This document shows positions 1 to 7,293 of a stretch of DNA of 64,000 bases, piece by piece. The first letter of the stretch is position 1; each line of letters opens with the position of its first letter. This stretch comes from Micromonospora tulbaghiae. GTDB taxonomy: Bacteria; Actinomycetota; Actinomycetes; Mycobacteriales; Micromonosporaceae. The position numbers were made by a program, and so were the translations under genes. The stretch lies in NCBI RefSeq assembly GCF_900091605.1, contig NZ_FMCQ01000006.1:233940-297939 (forward strand), given 5' to 3'. The notes beneath the pieces are model-generated. The model did not search any database. It was given only the letters and a program-made list of their open reading frames with translations, and was not told the DNA's origin.

Positions 1-160
1 TACGCGCGCCAACAGGCCATTCGCTCCGCGTCCAGGCTCTCCGTCATGGCCCCGAGAGTAGCACTATTTAAAATTTTAACAAGGGTGTCTGCCGTGGGTG
101 GGTTCGCTAGACCGCAGTCTTATTAGAAGTTTGAACGTATGACCCGGCTAGGGTCGGGGG
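1..160. other. Non-coding left edge with an AT-rich patch
   Basis: I see no gene here. Positions 64-80 are strikingly AT-rich for this genome and contain the perfect 12-bp palindrome TTAAAATTTTAA at 68-79. A second AT-rich stretch lies at 119-140. The region precedes the DUF1684 gene and probably carries promoter or operator sequence. Confidence 0.5.
149..154 (+). promoter_or_regulatory. -10 box TAGGGT, leaderless-type
   Basis: TAGGGT ends 6 nt before the ATG at 161. In actinobacteria a TANNNT box at this distance places the transcription start at the start codon. A clear -35 is not evident. Confidence 0.45.
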
Positions 161-745
161 ATGGGCGATCTCGACCTGCTCGACTGGCGGGAGCGGGTGG
201 CCCGGCTCTACCTGTCCGACCTCGACCTGACCGGGTTCCGGGCCGCGCGCGACGAACTGTTCCGCACCCACCCGAGCAGCCCGGTGCCGCCCGCCGACCG
301 GGCCGGCTTCACCGGGCTGCGCTGGTACCCGCCCGACCCGTCGGCCGTGGTGGAGGCACCGCTGCGCCCCGCTTCCGGGGAGCTGCGCATCGACACCGGC
401 GGCCCGGACGGGGTGGTCGCCTACCGGCGCGCGGCAGTCGCCGAGACGCCGTGGGGACCGCTCACGCTGTGGTGGATCGAGGCGTACGGGGGCGGACTGT
501 TCCTGCCGCTGCGCGACGCCACCTGTGGCGACGGCTCGTACGGCGGGGGCCGGTATCTCACCGACACCGTCAAGGGCACGTTCGGTCGCGGCCTGACCGT
601 GCTGGCCGGCGACCGGGTCCGGCTGGACCCCAACTACCTCTACAACCCCAGCTGCGCGTACGACGACAGGTGGGCCTGCCCGCTGGCCCCGCCGGAGAAC
701 CGGGTGGACGTGCCGCTGCGCGCCGGTGAGCGGGCGTACCACTGA
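161..745 (+). CDS. DUF1684 domain protein
   Basis: This 194-residue soluble protein matches the DUF1684 family, which has no established reaction. The N-terminus LDWRERVARLY and FRAARDELFRTHPSSP is the usual family opening. The C-terminal half carries the family's most conserved stretch, GGRYLTDTVKG, followed by LDPNYLYNPSCAYDD and CPLAPPENR. There is no signal peptide or membrane segment. The ATG at 161 is supported by the TAGGGT box just upstream, and no longer in-frame start looks better. It stands alone and converges on the next gene, with a hairpin between them. Family assignment is firm; function is unknown. Confidence 0.88.
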   Translation: MGDLDLLDWRERVARLYLSDLDLTGFRAARDELFRTHPSSPVPPADRAGFTGLRWYPPDPSAVVEAPLRPASGELRIDTGGPDGVVAYRRAAVAETPWGPLTLWWIEAYGGGLFLPLRDATCGDGSYGGGRYLTDTVKGTFGRGLTVLAGDRVRLDPNYLYNPSCAYDDRWACPLAPPENRVDVPLRAGERAYH

Positions 746-750
746 CGCGG

Positions 751-781
751 CGAGGGAGGACCCAGGCTGGGCCCTCCCTCG
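751..781. terminator. Bidirectional hairpin terminator
   Basis: The 9-bp arms CGAGGGAGG (751-759) and CCTCCCTCG (773-781) enclose an inner CCC/GGG pairing. It lies between two convergent genes whose stops are at 745 and 799, so it can serve both. There is no U-tract, as is common in high-GC actinobacteria. Confidence 0.7.
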
Positions 782-798
782 ATGTCGCGTACCGCCGG

Positions 799-1386
799 TC
801 AGCGGGCGGTGGCGCCGGTCGGTGTCAGGTGCATCCGGCTGAGCAGCTGCTGGGCCTGACCGGCCAGCTCCGCGTCCACCGTGACCGCGTACTGGGCGGC
901 CCGCAGCGAACTCGCAGACGTGAAGTCACGCTGCCCACCGCTCATGGCGTGCGCGACCGCGCCGAACACAGCACCCCAGATCGCGCCGATCACCAGCCCG
1001 ACCAGGATCACCGCCAGCCAGTTGCCCGCGGTGAAGATGCCGAACAGCAACCCGATGAACAGACCGAACCAGGCGCCGGTGCCGGCCCCGAGCAGGGCCG
1101 CCCGGCCCGTGGTGAGCCGTCCCATCACGGTCTCCACGAGTGTGAGGTCCGTACCGACGATCGAGGTACGTTCCACCGGGAACCTGTTGTCGGCCAGATA
1201 GTCCACCACGCGCTGGGCGGACGGATAGTCCGGATACGAACCGATCGTGACGGTAGTGGCCCCGGCCTGCGGGCCGTGCCCGTCCCCGCTCGGCGGCGTC
1301 GGGCGACCGCCCGGGCCGGACGGGAGGTTGTCGCTGCCCGGCATTCCGGGCTGCCAGGCCGCGGTCGGAGTCGAGGGTCTGGTCAT
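799..1386 (-). CDS. General stress protein 17M-like membrane protein
   Basis: This 195-residue protein has a Pro/Gly-rich N-terminal tail of about 45 residues. Next comes a short alpha/beta region (YPDYPSAQRVVDYLADN, then FPVERTSIVG) typical of the general stress protein 17M fold. Two glycine-rich hydrophobic segments follow at roughly residues 90-145, and the tail is short and soluble. The family is linked to stress in Gram-positive bacteria but its biochemical role is unknown. An ATG lies two codons upstream (1392), but the AAGGAGG at 1393-1399 is 6 nt from the ATG at 1386, which decides the start. It is divergent from the GH15 gene across a 111-bp shared promoter region. Confidence 0.78.
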   Translation of the reverse strand: MTRPSTPTAAWQPGMPGSDNLPSGPGGRPTPPSGDGHGPQAGATTVTIGSYPDYPSAQRVVDYLADNRFPVERTSIVGTDLTLVETVMGRLTTGRAALLGAGTGAWFGLFIGLLFGIFTAGNWLAVILVGLVIGAIWGAVFGAVAHAMSGGQRDFTSASSLRAAQYAVTVDAELAGQAQQLLSRMHLTPTGATAR

Positions 1387-1497
1387 GAGCATCCTCCTTC
1401 GTCAACCCGCCGCGTTCCCGCCGCCGGGCAGCGGTAACGCGCCGACCGGGACCGATGTGGCCAGGCATGGTGGCACCCGGGCCGGGTAGCCACAGTC

Positions 1498-3315
1498 GTG
1501 CCGACCCGACGGATCAGCGAGCACGGGTTCCTCGCCGACGGGCGCAGCGCCGCCCTGGTCGACCGGGACGGCGCGGTCAACTGGTGGTGCCCGCCCCGGT
1601 TCGACGCGCCGTCGGTGTTCGGGCGCCTGCTCGACGAGGACGCCGGCCACTGGAGCATCCGTCCCGAGGGCCCGGCCACCAGCAGCCGGTCCTACCTGGA
1701 CGACACGCTGGTGCTGCGTACCGTCTTCACCACGGCGACCGGCACGGTCGCCGTCACCGACGCGCTGGCGCTGGAGCCCGGCGCGCGCGGTCACGACATC
1801 GGGATGCGCTCGCCGCGGGTGCTCGCCCGGCTGGTCGAAGGGCTGACCGGCGAGGTGCCGATGCGCGTCGAGTACGCGCCGCGTTTCGAGTACGGCCGGG
1901 TCGGCGCCTACCTCACCGAACGTGACGGGGTGGTGGCCGCCACGGCCGGCGCCTGCCGGCTGGAGTTGCGCGCCGACGTCCCGCTGACCATCGCCGAGGG
2001 GGCCGCCGCAGGACGGTTCACCGCCCGCGCCGCCAGCACCCACCGCTTCACCCTCGGGTACGCCCCGACGTATGCCGGCGGCGAACCGGCGCTGCCCGAC
2101 GCCGCCGAGGTGGTGGCCGAGACAATCGCCGGCTGGCGGTCCTGGTCGGCGCTGCACGACTACCAGGGCGAGTACCGCGACGAGGTGCGGCGCAGCGCGC
2201 TCGCGGTGCAGGGGATGACCTACGCGCCCAGCGGTGCTGTCGTCGCGGCGGCCACCACGTCGGTGCCGGAGCGGCTCGGCGGCGACCGCAACTACGACTA
2301 CCGCTACGTGTGGCTGCGCGACTTCAGCCTCACCCTCCAGGCGCTCTGGCGGGCGGCCTGTCCGGACGAGGCGGACCGGCAGTTCACCTGGGTGGCCCGG
2401 GCGATGGGCCGGATCGGCGACGAGCCGGTGCCGATCATGTACGGCGTCGAGGGGGAGCGGGACCTGACCGAGCACGACCTCGACCACCTGGCCGGGTACG
2501 AGCACAGCCGGCCGGTGCTCGTCGGCAACGACGCCTGGCGGCAGCGGCAGAACGACGTGCTGGGCGAGGTGCTCGACGCCGCCTGGCTGATGCGGTACTA
2601 CCTCGACCCCATGTCACCGGAGGTCCGCGATCTGCTGCGGACGCTCGCCGACCAGGCCGAGCGCGGCTGGCACCGGCCCGACGCGGGGATGTGGGAGGGG
2701 CGCGGCCCGGAGCGGCACTACGTGTCGTCGAAGGTGGAGTGCTGGACCGCGCTGGACCGGGCGGTGCGGTTCGGCTCCCGCATCGGCGAGCCCGCCGACG
2801 TGGCACGCTGGGCCTCCGCACGCGACGAGGTACGGGCGGCGGTGCTCGCCCACGGCTGGAACGAGCGGGTCGGCGCGTACACCGGGGCGTTCGGCTCGGA
2901 CGACCTGGACGCCTCGGTGCTGGTCATGCCGCTCGTCGGTTTCCTGCCGGCGGACGACGACCGGATGCGCGCCACGATGGACGTGCTGGAGCGGCGGCTG
3001 TCCCGCGACGGGCTGCTGCGCCGCTGGGACGGCGACCCGGCCGGGTTCGTGATCTGTTCGTTCTGGCTGGCCGCCTGCCTGGCCGAGGCGGGGGAACTGG
3101 ACCGGGCGCGGCGGTTGGTCGAACGCCTCGCCGCCCGCACCAACGACCTCGGCCTGTACGCCGAGCAGATCGACCCGGACACCGGCGAGCAGGTGGGCAA
3201 CTTTCCGCAGGCGTACTCACACATCGGCCTGATCGTCGCCGCCGGCCGGATCACCGACGCCGCCGCCCGCGCCGCCGCCGAGCGCCGCCCCGCCACCTCT
3301 TCCCGTCGATCATGA
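1498..3315 (+). CDS. Glycoside hydrolase family 15 (glucoamylase/trehalase type)
   Basis: The 605-residue protein has the full GH15 layout of a beta-sandwich N-domain followed by an (alpha/alpha)6 barrel. The start is typical (ISEHGFLADGRSAALVDRDG, then NWWCPPRFDAPSVFGRLL). The barrel motifs NYDYRYVWLRD and SSKVECWTALDRA are conserved. The likely general acid is the Glu in GMWEG and the likely general base the Glu in LYAEQIDPDTG, followed by GNFPQAYSHIGL. The family hydrolyses alpha-glucosidic bonds; actinobacterial members of this cytoplasmic type include trehalases. There is no signal peptide, so it is intracellular. The GTG at 1498 starts the recognisable domain. Its stop codon lies inside a long palindrome (3303-3367). 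Confidence 0.9.
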   Translation: MPTRRISEHGFLADGRSAALVDRDGAVNWWCPPRFDAPSVFGRLLDEDAGHWSIRPEGPATSSRSYLDDTLVLRTVFTTATGTVAVTDALALEPGARGHDIGMRSPRVLARLVEGLTGEVPMRVEYAPRFEYGRVGAYLTERDGVVAATAGACRLELRADVPLTIAEGAAAGRFTARAASTHRFTLGYAPTYAGGEPALPDAAEVVAETIAGWRSWSALHDYQGEYRDEVRRSALAVQGMTYAPSGAVVAAATTSVPERLGGDRNYDYRYVWLRDFSLTLQALWRAACPDEADRQFTWVARAMGRIGDEPVPIMYGVEGERDLTEHDLDHLAGYEHSRPVLVGNDAWRQRQNDVLGEVLDAAWLMRYYLDPMSPEVRDLLRTLADQAERGWHRPDAGMWEGRGPERHYVSSKVECWTALDRAVRFGSRIGEPADVARWASARDEVRAAVLAHGWNERVGAYTGAFGSDDLDASVLVMPLVGFLPADDDRMRATMDVLERRLSRDGLLRRWDGDPAGFVICSFWLAACLAEAGELDRARRLVERLAARTNDLGLYAEQIDPDTGEQVGNFPQAYSHIGLIVAAGRITDAAARAAAERRPATSSRRS

Positions 3316-3367
3316 GGTTGACGGCGAAGTCGATCTCCCTGAGTGCCGCCAACTTCATGATCGACGG
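3303..3367. repeat. GATC-bearing imperfect palindrome, copy 1
   Basis: Arms 3303-3325 and 3345-3367 match at 21 of 23 positions (CCGTCGATCATGA core), with a 19-nt middle. The left arm supplies the stop codon of the GH15 gene. Size and GATC ends resemble the elements at 18161, 47963 and 53673. It may act as a terminator or be a dispersed palindromic repeat. Confidence 0.75.
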
Positions 3368-3397
3368 TGCAGGGAGGGAGTGGGGGAGGATGGGGGT

Positions 3398-3898
3398 GTG
3401 GAACTCGTGATCATGGCCGACACGCATGTGCCCAAGCGGGCGCGGGATCTGCCCGCGCCGCTGTGGGGGGCGGTGGAGGCCGCGGATGTCGTCGTGCACG
3501 CCGGGGACTGGGTGGACGTGGCGCTGCTGGACGCGCTGGAGGAGCGGTCGCGCCGGCTGGTCGGGGTGTACGGCAACAACGACGGGCCGGCGCTGCGCGC
3601 CCGGCTGCCCGAGGTGGCCCGCGTCGAGCTGGACGGCCTGCGGGTCGCCGTCGTGCACGAGACCGGCCCGAAGACCCGTCGCGAGGAGCGCTGCGCCGCC
3701 GCGTACGGCGACTGCGACCTGCTCGTCTTCGGGCACTCGCACATCCCGTGGGACAGTGTCGCCCCGGGCGGCCTGCGGCTGCTCAACCCCGGCTCACCCA
3801 CCGACCGGCGGGCGCAGCCGTACGCCACGTACCTGACCGCCCGGGTGGCGGCGGGGCGGCTCGACCGGGTCGAGCTGCACCGCCTGCCCCCGCGCTGA
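3398..3898 (+). CDS. YfcE/MJ0936-family metallophosphoesterase
   Basis: This 166-residue enzyme carries the complete binuclear-metal set of calcineurin-like phosphoesterases: DTHVP (D-x-H), HAGDWV, YGNND, a mid-protein His (VVHETG) and GHSHIP. This is the compact YfcE/MJ0936 type, whose members hydrolyse phosphodiesters in vitro; the cellular substrate is unknown. It is cytoplasmic. A GTG at 3380 would add six residues, but the GGGGGAGGA ending at 3390 sits 7 nt from the GTG at 3398, and the hydrophobic first strand (ELVIMADTH) begins there. Its stop is 2 bp from that of the convergent DUF3072 gene. Confidence 0.87.
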   Translation: MELVIMADTHVPKRARDLPAPLWGAVEAADVVVHAGDWVDVALLDALEERSRRLVGVYGNNDGPALRARLPEVARVELDGLRVAVVHETGPKTRREERCAAAYGDCDLLVFGHSHIPWDSVAPGGLRLLNPGSPTDRRAQPYATYLTARVAAGRLDRVELHRLPPR

Positions 3899-3900
3899 CC

Positions 3901-4125
3901 TCAGCGGCCCCGGCCGGTCTCCGCCTGGAGCTCGTCGATCCGCCGGGACGCCTCGGCCTTGGTCAGGCCCTCCGGCACCGGCTCGCCCGCCTCCTGGGCC
4001 AGGGTGTGCAGGTACGACTCCTGGGCGGCGGTGGGCGGCTCGTCGCCGGTGACCCAGTCGTCCGGGTCCTTGACGGCGGCGTCCGGGTTCACGTTCCTGC
4101 CGCTGGCGTTGTTGCGGTCGGCCAT
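3901..4125 (-). CDS. DUF3072 domain protein
   Basis: This is a 74-residue acidic, soluble protein. The family signature DPDDWVTGDEPPTAAQESYL is followed by LHTLAQEAGEPVPEGLTKAEASRRIDEL, here read in two pieces. No biochemical role is known for DUF3072. A GTG lies three codons upstream at 4134, but AGGAGAGG (4134-4141) is spaced 8 nt from the ATG at 4125, which I prefer. It is convergent with the phosphoesterase with only two bases between stops. Confidence 0.85.
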   Translation of the reverse strand: MADRNNASGRNVNPDAAVKDPDDWVTGDEPPTAAQESYLHTLAQEAGEPVPEGLTKAEASRRIDELQAETGRGR

Positions 4126-4193
4126 GTCGATCACCTCTCCTCGAACAGGTGTACCACTACCCCAGGCTCGGCGGGTTCATGCCGCCCGCCGCC

Positions 4194-4199
4194 TACGAT
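4194..4199 (+). promoter_or_regulatory. -10 box TACGAT, leaderless-type
   Basis: TACGAT ends 6 nt before the GTG at 4206, which supports that codon rather than the ATG at 4149 as the start of the FAD enzyme. Confidence 0.45.
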
Positions 4200-4205
4200 C
4201 ACCTG

Positions 4206-5165
4206 GTGACGGCGGACCGGACGGGCGTGGTGGTGGTCGGTGCGGGCATCGCCGGGGTGGCGTGCGCGACCGAGCTGGCGCGGGCCGGCGTCCCGGTGCG
4301 GGTACGCGAACGGGCCCGGGTCACCGGCGGGCGGATGGCCAGCAAGCGCTTCGACGGCCGCCCGGCCGACCTGGGCGCCGCGTACTTCACCGTGGACGAC
4401 CCGGACTTCGCCGCCGTGGCCGACCGGTGGCGGGCCGCCGGGCTGGCGCGGGAGTGGACCGACACGCTCGTCGCGTACGGGCCGGGCGGGCGTCGGCAGG
4501 TCGCCGGCCCGATGCGCTGGGCCGCCCCGCGCGGGCTGCGCTCACTCGTCGAGCACCTGGCCGGCGACCTGCCGGTGACGCACGACCGGCTGGTGATGAG
4601 CGTCGACCCCGGCCCCCGGGTGGACGGCACCGAGGCCGAGGCGGTCGTGCTCGCCATGCCCGGCCCGCAGGCCGCGCTGCTGCTGGATCCGGCGCTGGCC
4701 GAGGCCACCCGGGCGGTGGCCGCGCAGCGCTGGTCGCCGGCGCTGAGCGGGGTGCTGCACTTCCCGGCCCGCCGCTGGCCGGACTTCCGGGGCGCGTTCG
4801 TCAACGACCACCCCGTGCTCAGCCTGGTCTGCGACGACGGCGACCGGCGCGGCGACGGCGCGCCGGTGCTCGTCGCGCACACCACCGCCGGGTTCGCCGC
4901 CGGGCACCTGCTCCAGCCCACCGCCGCCCGCCCGGCGATCGAGCAGGCGGTCCGCGACCTGCTCGCACTGCCCGAGCCGGCCGTGTCGGCCCACGTGCAC
5001 CGCTGGACGTACGCGACCCCGGCCGCGCTCGCCGGGAGCGCCACGTTCCACCTGGACGACGACGGGATCGGCCTGGCCGGTGACGCGTTCGGCCGCCCGC
5101 GCGTGCAGACCGCCTGGCGCTCCGGTCGGGACCTGGGCCGCGCGCTCGCCGCCCGGCTGGCCTGA
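4206..5165 (+). CDS. Renalase-like FAD-dependent amine oxidase/oxidoreductase
   Basis: The 319-residue flavoprotein opens with a dinucleotide-binding fold (VVVVGAGIAGVACATELARAG). The amine-oxidase style GGRMASKRFDG and DLGAAYFTVDD, characteristic of renalase-like bacterial proteins, follow. The C-terminus has the second FAD contact (GIGLAGDAFGRPRVQTAWRSG). Bacterial renalases oxidise isomeric dihydro-NAD(P) forms; that function here is inferred only from the family. The open frame extends to 4149, but the conserved fold starts right after 4206 and TACGAT sits 6 nt upstream. No partner gene is adjacent; the antiporter downstream is convergent. Confidence 0.8.
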   Translation: MTADRTGVVVVGAGIAGVACATELARAGVPVRVRERARVTGGRMASKRFDGRPADLGAAYFTVDDPDFAAVADRWRAAGLAREWTDTLVAYGPGGRRQVAGPMRWAAPRGLRSLVEHLAGDLPVTHDRLVMSVDPGPRVDGTEAEAVVLAMPGPQAALLLDPALAEATRAVAAQRWSPALSGVLHFPARRWPDFRGAFVNDHPVLSLVCDDGDRRGDGAPVLVAHTTAGFAAGHLLQPTAARPAIEQAVRDLLALPEPAVSAHVHRWTYATPAALAGSATFHLDDDGIGLAGDAFGRPRVQTAWRSGRDLGRALAARLA

Positions 5166-5215
5166 TCCGGGTCGCCACCGGTCGGCTGGGCTGATCCGGG
5201 TCGCCGCCCGGACGC

Positions 5216-6505
5216 TCAGCCGGTGGCGCCCACGGGTTGCGCCGCCGACCCGGCCCGCGTGTCCTCGCCGGTGCGTTCGCCCTCCCGGTCCAGCAACTGC
5301 ATGACCGGTGTCGCGGCGATGCCGTGCGCCACCACCGACACCACCACCACGAGACCGACAGTGGCCCAGACCAGATCCGCCTGCGGGAAGTCGGTCTTGC
5401 TGGTGGCGTACGCCAGGTAGTAGAACGAGCCGACGCCCCGGATGCCGAACAGCGAGATCACCCAGTGCTCGGCCGGTTTGCCCGGCGCCCCGCGCAGCGA
5501 CAGCCACCCGGCCAGCGGCCGGATCACCAGCACCAGGGCCAGCCCGGCCAGCGCGGCCGGCCAGGTCAGCGGCGCGAGCAGCCCGCCGATCACGGCACCG
5601 CCGAACAGCAGCAGCAACAGCACCGTGAGCAGCCGCTCCACCTGTTCGGCGAAGTCGTGCAGCACGGAGTGGAACTCGTGCGTACGCTCGGCGGCCCGGA
5701 TCGCGCGGGCGGCCACGAACACGGCCAGGAAGCCGTACCCGCCGATCACCTCGACCAGCCCGTACGCGAGGAACGTCGCGGCCAGCGCGAGGAAGCCCTC
5801 GGAGTGCTTGGCCAGCCGCAGCTTGCTCGGGGCGCGGAAGAACAGCTTGCCGAGCAGCCAGCCGACGAGCAGCCCGCCGCCCACCCCGGCGGCCAGCTTG
5901 TAGAGCACGTCCACGGCGAACCACTCGCCCAGCCAGCCGGACGGCGCGAGCCCGGTGGTGGCGATCGCGATGGCCGCGTACACGAACGGGAAGGCCAGCC
6001 CGTCGTTGAGGCCCGCCTCCGAGGTGAGCGCGAAGCGCACCTCGTCCTCCGAGTCCTCCACATCGGTCGGTTCGCCCACCTGCACGTCGGAGGCGAGCAC
6101 CGGGTCGGTGGGGGCGAGCGCCGCGCCGAGCAGCAGCGCCGCGGCCGGTACCAGACCGGCCCACCACCAGCCGAGCAGCGCCACCGCGGCGATGCACAGC
6201 GGCATGGCGATCGCCAGCAGCCGCCAGGTCGACGACCAGCGGGACCAGCTCAGCGGACGGTCGATCTTCAAGCCGGCGCCCATCAGCGCGACGATCACCC
6301 CGACCTCGGTGAGGTGGGTGGTCAGCTCGGGCCAGCGCAGCGGGTCCGGTGTGGGCAGACCGGTGGGCAGCACGAAGACGAGCATGCCGAGCCCGAGGAA
6401 CGCGATGGGCATCGACAGTGGCCGTCTCTCCAGCACCCGGGGAAGCACCCCGGCCAGCAGCGCACCGACGCCCAGCAGAGCGAACGCGACATCGACCGGT
6501 TCCAC
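5216..6505 (-). CDS. Na+/H+ antiporter (CPA1-type)
   Basis: The 429-residue integral membrane protein has about 12 predicted helices. The core ion-binding region is clear: APTDPVLASDVQVG in one helix and SEAGLNDGLAFPFVY in the next, giving the ND pair of CPA1 exchangers. It should exchange Na+ or K+ for protons across the cytoplasmic membrane for pH and salt homeostasis. The tail after the last helix is only about 25 residues, so the long regulatory domain of some CPA1 proteins is missing. GGAAGGG lies 8 nt before the GTG at 6505. It follows the HAD gene on the same strand 101 bp downstream, with a perfect palindrome between. Confidence 0.9.
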   Translation of the reverse strand: MEPVDVAFALLGVGALLAGVLPRVLERRPLSMPIAFLGLGMLVFVLPTGLPTPDPLRWPELTTHLTEVGVIVALMGAGLKIDRPLSWSRWSSTWRLLAIAMPLCIAAVALLGWWWAGLVPAAALLLGAALAPTDPVLASDVQVGEPTDVEDSEDEVRFALTSEAGLNDGLAFPFVYAAIAIATTGLAPSGWLGEWFAVDVLYKLAAGVGGGLLVGWLLGKLFFRAPSKLRLAKHSEGFLALAATFLAYGLVEVIGGYGFLAVFVAARAIRAAERTHEFHSVLHDFAEQVERLLTVLLLLLFGGAVIGGLLAPLTWPAALAGLALVLVIRPLAGWLSLRGAPGKPAEHWVISLFGIRGVGSFYYLAYATSKTDFPQADLVWATVGLVVVVSVVAHGIAATPVMQLLDREGERTGEDTRAGSAAQPVGATG

Positions 6506-6592
6506 GGCACCACCCTTCCGTCGCCCGTAGGCCGGGCGGTGGAGTCCAGCAGTGCCCCGAAGCGGGCCCGGCTAAGCCTGCGCGTGCCCGCC

Positions 6593-6612
6593 GGTTGACC
6601 GGCCGGTCAACC
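6593..6612. promoter_or_regulatory. Perfect 20-bp palindrome
   Basis: GGTTGACC-GGCC-GGTCAACC reads identically on both strands. It contains the stop codon of the HAD gene (6607-6609) and lies 88 bp upstream of the antiporter start. With no loop it suits a dimeric repressor site better than a terminator. The regulator is unknown. Confidence 0.45.
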
Positions 6613-7284
6613 GAGCGTGCCGATGGCGCTTTCCGGCAGGGCGTCCAGCAGCGCGGCCGGGTCGTCGTAGACCGCCACCGCGCCCGCCCCGGCCAGCTCA
6701 GCCCGGCCGGTGCCGCCGCAGGTCAGGCCGATGCAGGGGATGTCCAGCTTGCCGGCGGCGGCCACGTCCCAGACCGAGTCGCCGACGAACACCACCCGCT
6801 CGGCGGTCAGCCCCGACTGGTCCAGCGCGGCGACCAGGATGTCCGGTGCCGGCTTGCTCTCCTGCGCGTCCGCCGACGAGGTGACCGAGTCGATCACGTC
6901 GTCCACGTCCAGCGCGGCGCGCAGCGCGGTGACCTCGTGCTCGGCGGCCGAGGTCGCGAGCACCACCCGCAGCCCGCGCTCCGCGCAGGCACGCAGCAGC
7001 TCCCGCGCGCCGGGCAGCGGCGCGAGCCGCTCCCAGTACTCGCCGTAGAGCGCGTCGTGCGCGTCGCGCAGCCGGCCGTCGGCGTCCCGGTCCCGCTCCG
7101 CCCCCAGCAGGTGGTCGAGGAGCTTGTCCGAGCCCATGCCGATGGACCTGTGGATCCGCGCCATCGGCACCCGGTGGTCGGCCTGGCGCAGCGCCTCCCA
7201 CCAGCTCACCGTGTGCAGGTACGTCGTGTCGACCAGGGTGCCGTCCACGTCGAAGAGGACACCGCGGCGCTTGTCGTCGCTCAT
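6607..7284 (-). CDS. HAD-family phosphatase (phosphoglycolate phosphatase-like)
   Basis: A 225-residue HAD hydrolase with all four motifs: FDVDGTLVDT (nucleophile Asp), LATSAAEHE (Ser/Thr), the Lys in SKPAPDIL, and VFVGDSVWDVAAAG (acidic pair). The helical cap between motifs I and II is of the phosphoglycolate phosphatase/beta-phosphoglucomutase type (subfamily IA). It is cytoplasmic; the substrate is probably a small sugar phosphate, which the sequence cannot resolve. AGGAG is 6 nt before the ATG. Only 9 bp separate it from the upstream SpoIIE-type gene, so they are probably co-transcribed. Confidence 0.88.
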   Translation of the reverse strand: MSDDKRRGVLFDVDGTLVDTTYLHTVSWWEALRQADHRVPMARIHRSIGMGSDKLLDHLLGAERDRDADGRLRDAHDALYGEYWERLAPLPGARELLRACAERGLRVVLATSAAEHEVTALRAALDVDDVIDSVTSSADAQESKPAPDILVAALDQSGLTAERVVFVGDSVWDVAAAGKLDIPCIGLTCGGTGRAELAGAGAVAVYDDPAALLDALPESAIGTLG

Positions 7285-7293
7285 GTCGGGCTC

